DNA of 64,000 bases from Ignavibacteriales bacterium (GTDB lineage Bacteria; Bacteroidota; Ignavibacteria; Ignavibacteriales; Ignavibacteriaceae). The stretch is taken from positions 1-64,000 of the forward strand of contig JADJNX010000022.1 of the NCBI GenBank assembly GCA_016714125.1, read 5' to 3'. The notes beneath the pieces were generated by a model. That model was not told where the DNA came from. It did no database searches and saw nothing but the letters and a program-made list of their open reading frames with translations. Both the position numbers and the translations under genes were made by a program. Every line of letters begins with the position of its first letter. Positions within the stretch are counted from its first letter, which is position 1. Of the stretch, positions 8,410-17,665 are shown in pieces.

Positions 8410-9898
8410 ATGAAAAACTGTCTCCTGCTTCTCGCTTTTACCATGATTTTTGGAACCACATATTCACAAAAAATATCAACTCCACTGGAATTATCGGGTT
8501 TTAAGACTCTCACATCCCATCAACAGATGATTGATTATCTAAGCTCTCTTCCCCGGGATAAGTCCCCGTTTCAAATTGAAGATTTTGCAGTTTCCGCAAA
8601 CGGAATGAAAATACCGGTCATTAAATTTTCAACCGGTGAGTTTGGGAAGGATGATAAAAAACTAAAAGTTCTGCTATTTGCACAACAACATGGAAATGAA
8701 CCCTCGGGAAAAGAAGGAGTATTGATACTTCTTTCCAAATTTGCCTCAGGTGAGTTGTCCCATCTCCTGCAGAAGCTTGATATTGCGATCATTCCTATGA
8801 TGAATCCCGATGGAAATGAAGCAGACAAAAGGCGAAACGGAAATGGTGCTGACCTAAACAGGGATCACTTGATATTGTTACAACCCGAAAATCAGGGATT
8901 ACACAAGTTTTTCAACAAATATCTCTTTGATGTATCGATGGATGTCCATGAATACAGTCCTTTTTCAAGTGACTGGATGGAACTTGGATATCGCAAAAAT
9001 TCCGATGTAACAGCCGGGATTTTAACAAACATCAATACTCCTCAAGCGATCAGAGCCTACTCCAGAACAAAATATTTCCCCTGGTTAACGGCTCAAATGA
9101 AGAAAACAGGGTACTCATTCTCTGAATATACACCCGGCGGACCTCCAGAGATTGAATATATCAGACAAAGCACATTCGACATTAATGATGGCAGACAAAG
9201 TATCGGTTCGCTTGGGGCGCTCTCCTTCATTCAGGAAGGGATGAACGGAAGAGATTCAATCGACAATATCGAGGTGCGTGCAAAAAGTCAGATGATAGCG
9301 ATGTTGAATTATCTTGAGTTTATGTCCCAAAATGCCGATGAAATAAAATTATTGGTTAAAACTGAGAGAGAAACTTATTAAAGGCTCCCCTGAAAAGGTT
9401 GCCATACAGATGAAACATGAAAGGGATGGGAGTAAACTTGAGATGACTCTGCTCTCCACCACCACTGGAAAAGACACAGTTATAACCGTTTCAAATTACT
9501 GTCCTGTTGTAAAATCGTTATTTGATGTTGAAAAACCATTTGGATATCTGATTCCATCAAATGAACCTAAATTAATTGATTGGGCCAACAGCCACCAGTT
9601 CCAAATTTTAAAATATGTTGTCGGGAATAACGACATTATAGAGGTGATGCTCATCACATCCATCGATTCAATAGACTTTGAGGGAGATATTGTTGTTAAT
9701 CCGATTTATTCAACATGGAAAATGCCTTTAGATGCCCTCGCAGGGGAATATTTTCTTCTTCCAACAAAACAATTGGCAGGGAATGTAATAGTCCAGGCTC
9801 TTGAACCCAAAAGTATGATTGGACTAGTAACTTATAAACCGTTTGAATATCTCTTGAAACTTGAACAGACTTATCCTGTATTAAGAATTTATCGATGA
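8410..9898 (+). CDS. Secreted M14-type zinc carboxypeptidase (frame-broken)
   Basis: This is a predicted exported metallopeptidase of about 495 residues. An N-terminal signal peptide (MKNCLLLLAFTMIFGTTYSQ) is followed by the M14 domain. The zinc ligands lie in QQHGNEPSG (His and Glu), and the substrate-binding region in NPDGNEADKRRNGNGADLNRD and DVHEYSP. One break near 9358 separates the domain from its C-terminal part: in the next frame REKLIKGSPEKVAIQMKHERDG follows directly, so the two parts are one gene. The C-terminal part resembles no domain I can name. It is probably a periplasmic or extracellular peptide hydrolase; substrate unknown. Confidence 0.78.
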
Positions 9899-9982
9899 AG
9901 AAGTAAGTTCCAGACCAGAGTTTTGAATCTTTTTACACAAATTTACATCATATGTTAAAATATTTTCAATTAGGAGACAGAT

Positions 9983-10411
9983 ATGTCACAAGTAAAAGCT
10001 TATGTAAAACAAATTAATGGTATCAGTTTTGTCGGGAAAACCGACTCAAATCACTGGATAACGATGGATGGTCCTGAAGATTTTGGAGGAAGTAATGCAG
10101 GAATCAGACCAAAAGAATTAATGCTTCTTGCCTTGGGTGGCTGCACAGGTAGTGATGTTGTTTCAATTTTACAAAAGAAAAGGATTGATGTCCGCTCATT
10201 TGAAATTAACATAACAGCCGAGATGAGTGAAGATCACCCAAAAGTTTATACATCAATGAATATTGAGTATGTCTTTAAAGGAAAAGGGATTAAGGATTCA
10301 GATGTTGAAAGAGCAATTGATCTATCCCAGACAAAATATTGTGGTGTAACTAAAATGTATGAAAAAGCGATGGAGATCACCCATTCTTTCACTATCCATA
10401 ATGAAGAATAA
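9983..10411 (+). CDS. OsmC/Ohr family peroxiredoxin-like protein
   Basis: This 142-residue protein has the two reactive cysteines of the OsmC/Ohr family: Cys54 in LALGGCTGSDV and Cys120 in TKYCGVTKMY. The family reduces organic hydroperoxides through a dithiol pair. The PKELMLLALGGC block is closer to the YhfA/OsmC-like branch than to Ohr. It is preceded by a Shine-Dalgarno site (AGGAGA) 6-7 bases before the ATG. It may be monocistronic; the next gene begins 110 bases later. Confidence 0.87.
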   Translation: MSQVKAYVKQINGISFVGKTDSNHWITMDGPEDFGGSNAGIRPKELMLLALGGCTGSDVVSILQKKRIDVRSFEINITAEMSEDHPKVYTSMNIEYVFKGKGIKDSDVERAIDLSQTKYCGVTKMYEKAMEITHSFTIHNEE

Positions 10412-10521
10412 GACTTTCCGCTAAAAATATATCCTGAATTTAATTCTTAAATTTTCCGTATAATTAAAGTTGTAAAATTGTATTTTAAGTGAATTTTAAA
10501 GAATTAATATGGAGATAATTT

Positions 10522-10872
10522 ATGTCGCATCATCTTATAGCGCATGTTGAGATACCTGGAACCGATCTTGAAAGAACAACAAAATTTTATTCAGATGTAT
10601 TTGGATGGGATCTTAAGGAGTTTGGCAACAGCTATATGTTATGTAACACTCGCCAAGGCACCACTATCGGTCTTCGTAAAGTAAAAGAAGTTGCCATTGG
10701 CGATTCTCCGGTTTTCCATATTTTGGTTAATGATATCGAGGATACAGCAAAAGCGATCAAAAAAGCAGGCGGATCCATTTTCAAGGATAAAACAGTTATC
10801 CCTGTTTATGGCTGGTATGCAGTTATAGAAGATCCTGACGGGAACAAGATCGGGCTTTACCAAGCCCATTAA
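10522..10872 (+). CDS. VOC family (glyoxalase/bleomycin-resistance fold) protein
   Basis: This single-domain vicinal-oxygen-chelate protein has 116 residues. It opens HLIAHVEIPGTDLERTTKFYSDVFGWDL and closes AVIEDPDGNKIGLYQAH, the usual first and last betaalphabetabetabeta modules. The metal-ligand positions (His near residue 8 and Glu in YAVIEDPDG) are compatible with activity, but the substrate cannot be read from sequence. It lies 37 bases upstream of pfkA on the same strand. Confidence 0.82.
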   Translation: MSHHLIAHVEIPGTDLERTTKFYSDVFGWDLKEFGNSYMLCNTRQGTTIGLRKVKEVAIGDSPVFHILVNDIEDTAKAIKKAGGSIFKDKTVIPVYGWYAVIEDPDGNKIGLYQAH

Positions 10873-10909
10873 TCGATTATTTTGCAATCGAACCAAAGAG
10901 GAATGACTT

Positions 10910-12022
10910 ATGGAAAATGGAACAATAAAAAGAATTGCTGTTAACACCGGCGGTGGCGACGCTCCCGGGTTAAATGCCGTTATCAAAGCGGTTACAATGT
11001 CTGCAATTCAAAGAGGATGGGAAGTTTACGGAATTAGAGATGGCTATAATGGTGTCTTTCTTCCCGCTCAATATCCCAACGGTGATGGCGTCATCAGACT
11101 CACACAAGAAATAGTTAAAGACATCACTGCCATGGGTGGAACTATATTAGGGACAACAAACAGAGGAAACCCTCTTAAGTTTCCTATGAAAACCGCCAAT
11201 GGAACAGTAGTTGAAGTTGACAGATCTGATGAAATTGTTGAGGGCTTAAAAAGATATAATATCGATGCAGTTGTCGCTATCGGCGGTGACGGTTCATTGA
11301 CAATGGCTAACGAATTCCACAAAAAAGGAGTTCGGATAGTAGGTGTCCCTAAAACAATTGATAACGATCTTTCCGGAACCGATACAACATTCGGATTTGA
11401 TACAGCAGTATCTTTTGCAACTGAATGTATTGATCGCCTTCACTACACTGCAAAATCTCATAAAAGGATTATGGTTGTTGAAGTGATGGGTAGATATGCG
11501 GGCTGGATAGCACTAAATTCAGGCGTTTCGGGTTCGGCAGATGTTATATTGATCCCTGAGATCCCTTACGACATCAAAAAAGTAGCTGATTTTCTTAACG
11601 GTACTTTTACTGAAGAAAAAGATTATGCTATTGTAGTGGTTGCTGAAGGTGCCTTCCCCAGAGATGGTGGTTATGCTGTCATTGAGAAGGAAGCCGGTAA
11701 ATCTGAAAGACTTGGTGGAGCTGCTGATAAGGTTGTTGAACAACTGAGTCATCTGGTGAAAAAAGAAGCCAGAACTGCTATCCTTGGGCATCTGCTCAGA
11801 GGAGGAAGTCCTACAACTTTCGACAGGCTGTTGTCGCTCCGTTTTGGAGCTGCTGCTGTCAGAGCACTTGAAGAGGGACAATCAGGAGTTATGGTTGCTC
11901 ACAAAGTACCCAATATGACTTATATCCCAATTGAAGAAGCAATTGGAAAGTTAAAAACTGTTAATCCTGATGGCGAAACCATTAGAACAGGTAGAGAGCT
12001 CGGCATCTGCTTCGGTGATTAA
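10910..12022 (+). CDS. pfkA: 6-phosphofructokinase, group III type
   Basis: This enzyme phosphorylates fructose 6-phosphate in glycolysis (370 residues). The nucleotide site GGGDAPGLNAVI, the GGDGSL loop, the catalytic PKTIDNDL and the effector-region helix CIDRLHYTAKSHKRI are all present. The phosphoryl-donor determinants are Gly in GGDGS and Lys in PKTIDND. PPi enzymes usually have GGDD with Lys, and classical ATP enzymes GGDGS with PGTIDND. The mixed Gly/Lys set is that of the group III enzymes, which I expect to use ATP here. Its last five codons and terminator are duplicated at 13282, beyond the transposase island. Confidence 0.92.
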   Translation: MENGTIKRIAVNTGGGDAPGLNAVIKAVTMSAIQRGWEVYGIRDGYNGVFLPAQYPNGDGVIRLTQEIVKDITAMGGTILGTTNRGNPLKFPMKTANGTVVEVDRSDEIVEGLKRYNIDAVVAIGGDGSLTMANEFHKKGVRIVGVPKTIDNDLSGTDTTFGFDTAVSFATECIDRLHYTAKSHKRIMVVEVMGRYAGWIALNSGVSGSADVILIPEIPYDIKKVADFLNGTFTEEKDYAIVVVAEGAFPRDGGYAVIEKEAGKSERLGGAADKVVEQLSHLVKKEARTAILGHLLRGGSPTTFDRLLSLRFGAAAVRALEEGQSGVMVAHKVPNMTYIPIEEAIGKLKTVNPDGETIRTGRELGICFGD

Positions 12023-12076
12023 TTTCCTTATACACTAAAATTAAAAAAGGCTGCCAATTTTTTGACAGCCTTTTTT
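12005..12076. repeat. 72-bp direct repeat, left copy (pfkA tail plus terminator)
   Basis: This stretch is identical over 72 bases to 13282-13353. It holds the last codons of pfkA (ICFGD and stop) and the hairpin terminator. The two copies bracket the transposase island. Confidence 0.93.
12043..12076 (+). terminator. Rho-independent terminator of pfkA
   Basis: Stem GGCTGCCAA / TTGACAGCC with one mismatch and a TTTT loop, A tract on the left and T tract on the right. The symmetrical A and T tracts would let it work in both directions. Confidence 0.88.
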
Positions 12077-12184
12077 ATGGAATCTATTGACTCATTTATA
12101 ACTCTCCTTCCCATGCAATTTCCTTGAACAAGAGGTGGGTTAAACATTCTTGGCACAAGATTCGCCTCTCCCAACCCCAAAATA

Positions 12185-12380
12185 TCCCCGAAGGGGATTA
12201 AATATTCGTAGTAAAAGAACAATCCCCCAACTCCAAATTATCCCCGGAGGGGATTAAATATTCGTAGAACATGATTCGCCCCCCCCAACTCCAAATTATC
12301 CCCGGAGGGGATTAAATATTCGTAGAACATGATTCGCCCCCAACCTCAAAATATCCCCGGAGTGGATTAAATATTCGTAG
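12185..12380 (+). repeat. Left array of four REP-like hairpin units
   Basis: Units of 27 bases lie at 12185-12211, 12241-12267, 12299-12325 and 12354-12380. Each is a TCCCC(G/GA/AA)GGGGA-type hairpin followed by TTAAATATTCGTAG. The spacing is 55-58 bases and the intervening segments (ATGATTCGCCCCC...) are themselves similar, so the true unit is about 56 bases. A degenerate fifth unit may lie at about 12125-12155. The last unit has a stem mismatch (GGAGTGGA). Confidence 0.88.
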
Positions 12381-12485
12381 CACAGCAGGAGACTTTGATA
12401 AAAAATACTTCATTCACTTGTACATAATAGATCATGCAATTACTATTTTTAATCTGCATTTATTAATTATTAGGCGAGTATCTGG

Positions 12486-12941
12486 ATAGGAAATACATAC
12501 ACACAACTGTACATCCACATCGTTTTCGCACTTAAAAATCGCGAAAGATTGATTGGCAGTTCATGGAAGGACGAACTTTACAAATACATCACAGGTATAG
12601 TAAAGAAAAAAGGACAGAAATTGTATAATATCAACGGTGACATGGATCATATCCATATACTGGCAGGAATTTATCCTGACATTTCGATATCTGATCTTGT
12701 CAAAGAGATAAAGAGAAGTTCTTCTTTATTTATCAATCAGAAAAGATTATCGTTGGGAAAATTTAGTTGGCAAGAGGGCTATAGTGCGTTTTCGATAGGA
12801 AAATCAGAGTTGGAACGGCTTATTAATTATATTAATGGTCAGGAGGAACATCATCACCGAAATAGTTTTACGGAAGAATATGAGAAGTTTCTGAAATCTT
12901 ACGGTGTTGAATATAAGAAAGAATTTTTATGGAAAGATTGA
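12486..12941 (+). CDS. REP-associated tyrosine transposase (IS200-like Y1/HUH), no canonical start
   Basis: This single-domain Y1 transposase has about 152 residues. Reading from 12486 gives GNTYTQLYIHIVFALKNRERLIG, the standard N-terminus of the family. The HUH metal motif is DHIHI in NGDMDHIHILAG, and the catalytic tyrosine helix is LINYINGQEEHHH. WQEGYSAFSIGKS is also typical. The first in-frame ATG/GTG/TTG upstream is missing before the TAG at 12471; the methionine expected just before GNTYTQ is ATA, so the start codon is either lost or non-canonical. Flanking hairpin arrays identify it as the REP-associated branch, which excises and moves single-stranded hairpin repeats. Confidence 0.82.
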   Translation: MGNTYTQLYIHIVFALKNRERLIGSSWKDELYKYITGIVKKKGQKLYNINGDMDHIHILAGIYPDISISDLVKEIKRSSSLFINQKRLSLGKFSWQEGYSAFSIGKSELERLINYINGQEEHHHRNSFTEEYEKFLKSYGVEYKKEFLWKD

Positions 12942-12947
12942 GCAGTG

Positions 12948-13241
12948 CTACGAATATGAAATCCCCTTCGGGGGCAAGGGTATCTGGGGGAAACTCTAAA
13001 GCTACGAATATCAAATCCCCTTCAGGGGCAAGGGTATCTGGGGGAAACTCTAAAGCTACGAATATCAAATCCCCTTCGGGGATAAGGGTATCTGGGGGAA
13101 ACTAAAAACTACGAATATGAAATCCTCTTCGGGGATAAGGGTATCTAGGGGAAACTAAAAACTACGAATATCAAATCCCCTTCGGGGATAAGGGTATCTG
13201 GGGGAAACTCTAAAGCTACGAATATGAAATCCCTTTCGGGG
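12948..13241 (-). repeat. Right array of six REP-like hairpin units, inverted relative to the left array
   Basis: Units begin at 12948, 13002, 13056, 13109, 13162 and 13216 (period 53-54). Each reads CTACGAATATSAAATCCCC, then TTCGGGG and a spacer GGGTATCTGGGGGAAACT. On the - strand this is hairpin plus ATATTCGTAG, the same unit as the left array. The segments between hairpins are nearly identical from unit to unit. Confidence 0.9.
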
Positions 13242-13281
13242 ATAATTACATGGAGAGAAGATTAAGAATTACGAAATTCTT

Positions 13282-13353
13282 ATCTGCTTCGGTGATTAAT
13301 TTCCTTATACACTAAAATTAAAAAAGGCTGCCAATTTTTTGACAGCCTTTTTT
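13282..13353. repeat. 72-bp direct repeat, right copy
   Basis: Perfect second copy of 12005-12076. It includes a non-functional piece of the pfkA 3' end and a complete terminator, which now serves the convergent nuclease gene. Confidence 0.93.
13320..13353 (-). terminator. Terminator of the nuclease gene (duplicate copy)
   Basis: Same hairpin as 12043-12076. Read on the - strand it ends in a T tract (complement of the AAAAAA at its left) and lies 27 bases beyond the nuclease stop. Confidence 0.83.
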
Positions 13354-13379
13354 TAGTTTAAAGTCTTTTCTGCTGAATT

Positions 13380-14616
13380 TTATTTCATCAGGTTAAGTTT
13401 TAATACTTGTGAAAAACTGCCATTCTCAGATATAAATTCGATCCTGGCAAAATATACACCGGAAGAAAAACCGGAAGCCTCCCAGATATAACTTCCCTTT
13501 CCTGCAGGAGTAACACCCATCAGCTCAGATGAAACGATCTGACCTAAAGTATTATAAATATACAGGTTAACCACGCCCGTTGAAGGTAAATTCCACCCAA
13601 TTGTTGTTGCAGGATTAAATGGATTTGGATATGCATTTTCAACCACAAATGATGTTGGCAGTTCAATATCCTTGATACCTGTTGGTGTCTGTTTAAAGAT
13701 GTATTTTTGATATACAGGAATGTGGTCTGATGCATAATGAAGTGCATCTGCAATAACCTGACCAACTGCGGTGTTTGATGGACGATTGATAGAATCGTTA
13801 TAGTGCTGTCCATCGTTCCCGTAGGCAGTATTTGAATTTCGTACATATTCAATTCCACCGGTGTCAGAAACAGCCTGAGAGAAAAGTATCATATCAAATC
13901 TGTCATCCATTCCACCTGTGGCACCACCACCAAAAGATCTCGTCCTCGGTGACTGCGTATGATGAATTGCATACTGCGACTGACCAAACGATCCACTCAT
14001 TATTATAGGATCTATAAAATGTCCCTCAGTTCCTGCAGCGTTTGCTCTAAGTTTTTGATATGCGACTTCAGTGGAACCATAAATATTAAAATCTCCTAAA
14101 ACAACAAAATTTCTGCCTGCGGGCCATGAGTTGGTGACCTTTCGTAACGAATCCACTTCCTTGCCTCTTGCTATTTCGTTATCAGAACCGGTACTTGCCT
14201 TCAGGTGTGCCGAAAAAATAAAGAGTGTATCGAATGTAACCCGGTGTCTGATTTGGAATAAATTTATATCTCTAAGGGCTGTGGGAATTGGAGTATTGCT
14301 TAAATAGTCAAATTTTGTGGAATCATAATATATCGCATTATCAGAGTCAGGACCATCTAAAAACGCACCTTTATTATAGTTCGGGAAACAGTCTTCATCA
14401 CATTAAAAGAAAACCATCTACGCCAATCTGCGAAGTAATTTCCTGAACCAGGAGAACATCAGGTTTTACGGCGTTCATGATTGTTTTATAATAGTTGTTC
14501 CGAACCGCAGCAGATGTTCCGGGATAGTTCAACAGATTATAAGACATTAGCAAAATTGTATCTTGTGCCATTAGCGGCAAGGTTAGAAATACAATCAGTG
14601 TAAACAATCTTTTCAA
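13380..14616 (-). CDS. Secreted endonuclease/exonuclease/phosphatase-fold protein with T9SS sorting domain (frame-broken)
   Basis: A signal peptide (MKRLFTLIVFLTLPLMAQ) is followed by the EEP fold: LMSYNLLNYPG, VKPDVLLVQEI (catalytic Glu), FVVLGDFNIYG and the late YASDHIPVY (Asp-His). This fold hydrolyses phosphodiesters in DNA, RNA or phospholipids. The last 80 or so residues are a Por/type IX sorting domain (ENAYPNPFNPATTIGWNL to SQVLKLNLMK), so the protein is exported by T9SS and released or anchored outside. One break near 14402 separates the leader segment from the rest; EDCFPNYNKGAFLDG continues in the shifted frame. It was originally convergent with pfkA. Confidence 0.85.
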
Positions 14617-14694
14617 ATTCTTCTCGTCTTATTTAGGAATATTAGTCATGATTAATATATGAATATCTTTGAAAATTTAGAGGTGAATAAATCT

Positions 14695-16775
14695 CTACTT
14701 TTCAAGATTGGCAAAAAGCTCAGCAGCAGTAGTCACGGGTAATAAACATGCAGCTTTTTTACAGAGATAAAATGAACAACCTCCCTTACCGGCCTTCATT
14801 TCTGCGGTAAAAGGGGCTATTTCTTCTATTTTTTTAGAATTGGATTTATCCTTTAGTATCACAAAAACATTTTCATAAGCTGATTTACCCAGTTCAATCA
14901 AAGCAGATTTTATTTCAGGATGCTCCTCTCCCCTGCAATAACCAGTTCATACGCCGGAAAGAGTAACGATTCCATCGACGACAGGAAAAATGAATGTGCA
15001 AATGGTGCTTTTTTTATGTTGCCTGAAAAAGCATCGATGATTTCTGCTGACATTTCGAGAAACATCGGTTCCCCTGTGAAATGATAAAGTGAGTTCATCA
15101 CATTTAATGCAACTGAATTGCCGGAGGGTATTGCCCCGTCATAAACATCTTTCCACCTTGCCGGAAGTTTTTCAGCCGTTGAGGATGTGAGGTAAAATCC
15201 GCCACTTTTTTTGTCGAGGAATCCATCAATAAGAGTATGAGCATATTTTAATGAAAGTGCCAGATAATTTGAATCAAAAGTCGTCTTATACAGCTCGATC
15301 AATCCAAAAGAATAAAAAGCCAAATCATCAAGAAATGCCGGAATTGCAGTATTTTGCTGTCTATACCTGTGGTACAAAACTCCATTCATTACCATACTTT
15401 TTTCAATGAATTTGACCGTATTTTCTGCTGATTTGATATATACCGGTTCCTTAGTTGTTCTACCTGCAAAAGCCAAAGCAGCTATCATCAGACCGTTCCA
15501 ATCCGCAAGGATTTTATCATCCAGATGAGGACGAACCCTTTTACTTCTCTCTTCGAGAAGTCTGGTTTTGTATCCATCAACTTTTTCTGCGACCCATTCC
15601 GCCGGTTTACCAAGTCGTCTTATTGTCAATTCCAACGGCTCCGATAAATAGATTACATTTTCACCTGTGAATCCACCCCTGATTCTGTCAACAAAATTTC
15701 CTCTTTCATCCACAAAAAATATTTCTCTGAAATTTTCAAAATCTTCTTCAAAATACTCTTTTAGTTCATCGTACGCCCAGACATAAAATTTCCCTTCTTC
15801 CCCATCAGAATCCGCATCCTCGGCACTGTACCAGCCACCTTCGGTGGACAACAAATCAGTATTGATATATTGGAAAATCTCTGATATTACTTCTTTATAA
15901 AAATTATCACCTGCTATCTTATATGCTGACGAATATGCATACATCAACATAGCCTGATCATAAAGCATCTTCTCAAAATGAGGTAAACGCCACTCTTCAT
16001 CTGTTGAATACCTGTGAAAACCATTACCAAGATGATCATATATTCCCCCCAAACGCATCGAAATCAAAGTTTTCTCTGCCATCTCAAGTGCTTTAGGCTC
16101 TCCGGTAAGGACAAAATATCTTAGCAGGAAAATCAGATTATGAGGTGACGGGAATTTCGGAGAGGAACCAAAACCTCCATGTGCTGGGTCAAATCTTGAT
16201 TCAAACTGAGAATATGCAGCGTGGAAATCTTCAAGTCCAGGATTAACACCATTAGCAGGCTGAGGTGTTTCATTAAGAGCTTCAGTTATCTGGTTGGCAG
16301 AAGCATCAATCTCTGACCTTCTTTCATGCCATAAAGAGATAATCTTATTTAAAAGATCAATTAATCCCATTCGTCCATGACGACTTTCTTTTGGGAAATA
16401 TGTGCCGGCAAAAAACGGTTTTTTATCCGGTTTGATAACAACTGTCAAGGGCCATCCACCACTACCCGCAATCATTTGACAAACAGCCATGTAGATTGAA
16501 TCAACATCGGGGCGCTCTTCCCTGTCAACCTTCACAGGAATAAAGTTTTGATTCAGGATTTCAGCCACAACAGCATCTTCAAAAGACTCTTTTTCCATCA
16601 CATGACACCAATGACAGGTGGAATATCCTATCGAGAGAAAGACAGGTTTGTCCTCTTTTATTGCTTTTTTAAAAGCTTCATCACCCCACGGATACCAATC
16701 AACAGGATTGGTTGCGTGCTGCAACAAGTAGGGACTTTTCTCATGAATGAGTCTGTTATGTTTTTGCTCTGCCAT
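14695..16775 (-). CDS. Thioredoxin-domain protein of the YyaL/SPATA20 family (DUF255), frame-broken near its end
   Basis: The protein has about 690 residues. The N-terminal thioredoxin-like domain (residues 1-170, starting [20 protein letters not shown]) carries the CHWCHVM motif near residue 55. It is followed by an (alpha/alpha)6 glycosidase-like barrel ([36 protein letters not shown]). Function is not established; a cellobiose-epimerase-like or redox role has been proposed for relatives. One base lost near 14915 cuts off the last 75 residues ([20 protein letters not shown]), which continue to 14695. Monocistronic. Confidence 0.88.
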
Positions 16776-16839
16776 AGTTTATCTTAATTAGTCATTCCAT
16801 CCTGAAAAGTGTAGATACTTTTAATAATGACAAGTCAAT

Positions 16840-17603
16840 TTACTTTTTTAGTACCCAGCCAAGAAGACCCTTGGGAGAAATCAAATGTTTAATATTTTCA
16901 AAGGGGAAAACACATCGGTGTAACCCAATACATAAGGACCAACTTCGTAAGGCACAAATGTATAATTCAGACCATCTGCCTTCACAATAAAATTTCCATT
17001 CAACAGAAATTTATCATTTTCGAACCAATAACCATATTCGGAAAGAGTTTGATTTTCAGGAATTTCCCTCTCTTTTCTTACAATTTGTTCTCCCAACCTG
17101 TTCAATTCATCATCAGATGCCGGTATAAAAAGATCTGATTGAACTATTGGTTCCCCAGTCCTGATATCAAAATTCATCCCAACGCAGTAGGAATTTGGAT
17201 GGGCGCCACCTAAATACTCATCATGGAATAAAAACAAAGAGATCAATGATTCTTGCGAATAAACAACACTGACATCTGTCGAATAAGTCCAATAGCCTGT
17301 GAAATAAGATGAATCTTCATCTTCCTGCACAATTTGAAGAAACCCGTTATAAAGTTCATTTGAACCACCGGTTGCTTCGCCGAAAATTGCAGTTTGGATT
17401 GTGGAATTCATTTTATTTGCTATTTGCCCAACAGAAGTATCACCATAAAACACCGGGTATGAAATTTGCATCTGAAAAATGGTATCTTTTTGATTATTTT
17501 TACCACTGTAAGCTTTCGCAAAAGTCTCCATCTTATACTGAAGAGATTGGGCGCTTAAAGAGAGTGTAAATATTGCCAATATAATTGAGAGTTTAAGTTT
17601 CAT
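16840..17603 (-). CDS. Secreted DUF3298/DUF4163-type protein
   Basis: A signal peptide (MKLKLSIILAIFTLSLSAQS) is followed by an N-terminal DUF4163-like part (ISYPVFYGD, NKMNSTIQ) and a DUF3298 domain containing GGAHPNSY and FDIRTGEPI. This pairing occurs in periplasmic and extracytoplasmic proteins, including the lysozyme-binding part of RsiV. The direct frame stops at 16881, but the family ends in a VFIPFENIK-like segment, and the neighbouring frame gives FENIKHLISPKGLLGWVLKK up to 16840. I therefore take one base to be lost in TTTTCCCCTTTG. Ligand unknown. Confidence 0.7.
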
Positions 17604-17665
17604 ACTGTTACCTTAAGTAGTCTTTAATCTGTTAATCAATTTATCCCAGAAATAAAATCCCTGAA

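Larger units (their letters stand above)
12077..13281. mobile_element. REP/RAYT island: Y1 transposase between inverted hairpin-repeat arrays
   Basis: About 1.2 kb lies between the two copies of the 72-bp direct repeat. It holds, in order, a degenerate repeat, four hairpin units in + orientation, one REP-associated tyrosine transposase gene and six hairpin units in - orientation. Every unit ends in ATATTCGTAG on the side facing the transposase. No other gene is present. The organisation matches a RAYT with its repeats (a repeat-transposase locus) rather than a classical insertion sequence. Confidence 0.78.

Noticed and set aside
12868..13068. Open frame on the - strand with the repeated peptide FVALEFPPDTLAPEGD
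   Set aside because: It is a translation of the 54-base hairpin repeats and overlaps the transposase end; repeat period is a multiple of three, which keeps the frame open by chance.
12185..13241. CRISPR array, because of short repeats with regular 53-58 base period
   Set aside because: The segments between repeats are near-identical rather than unique, the two arrays are in opposite orientation around a Y1 transposase, and no cas gene is present.
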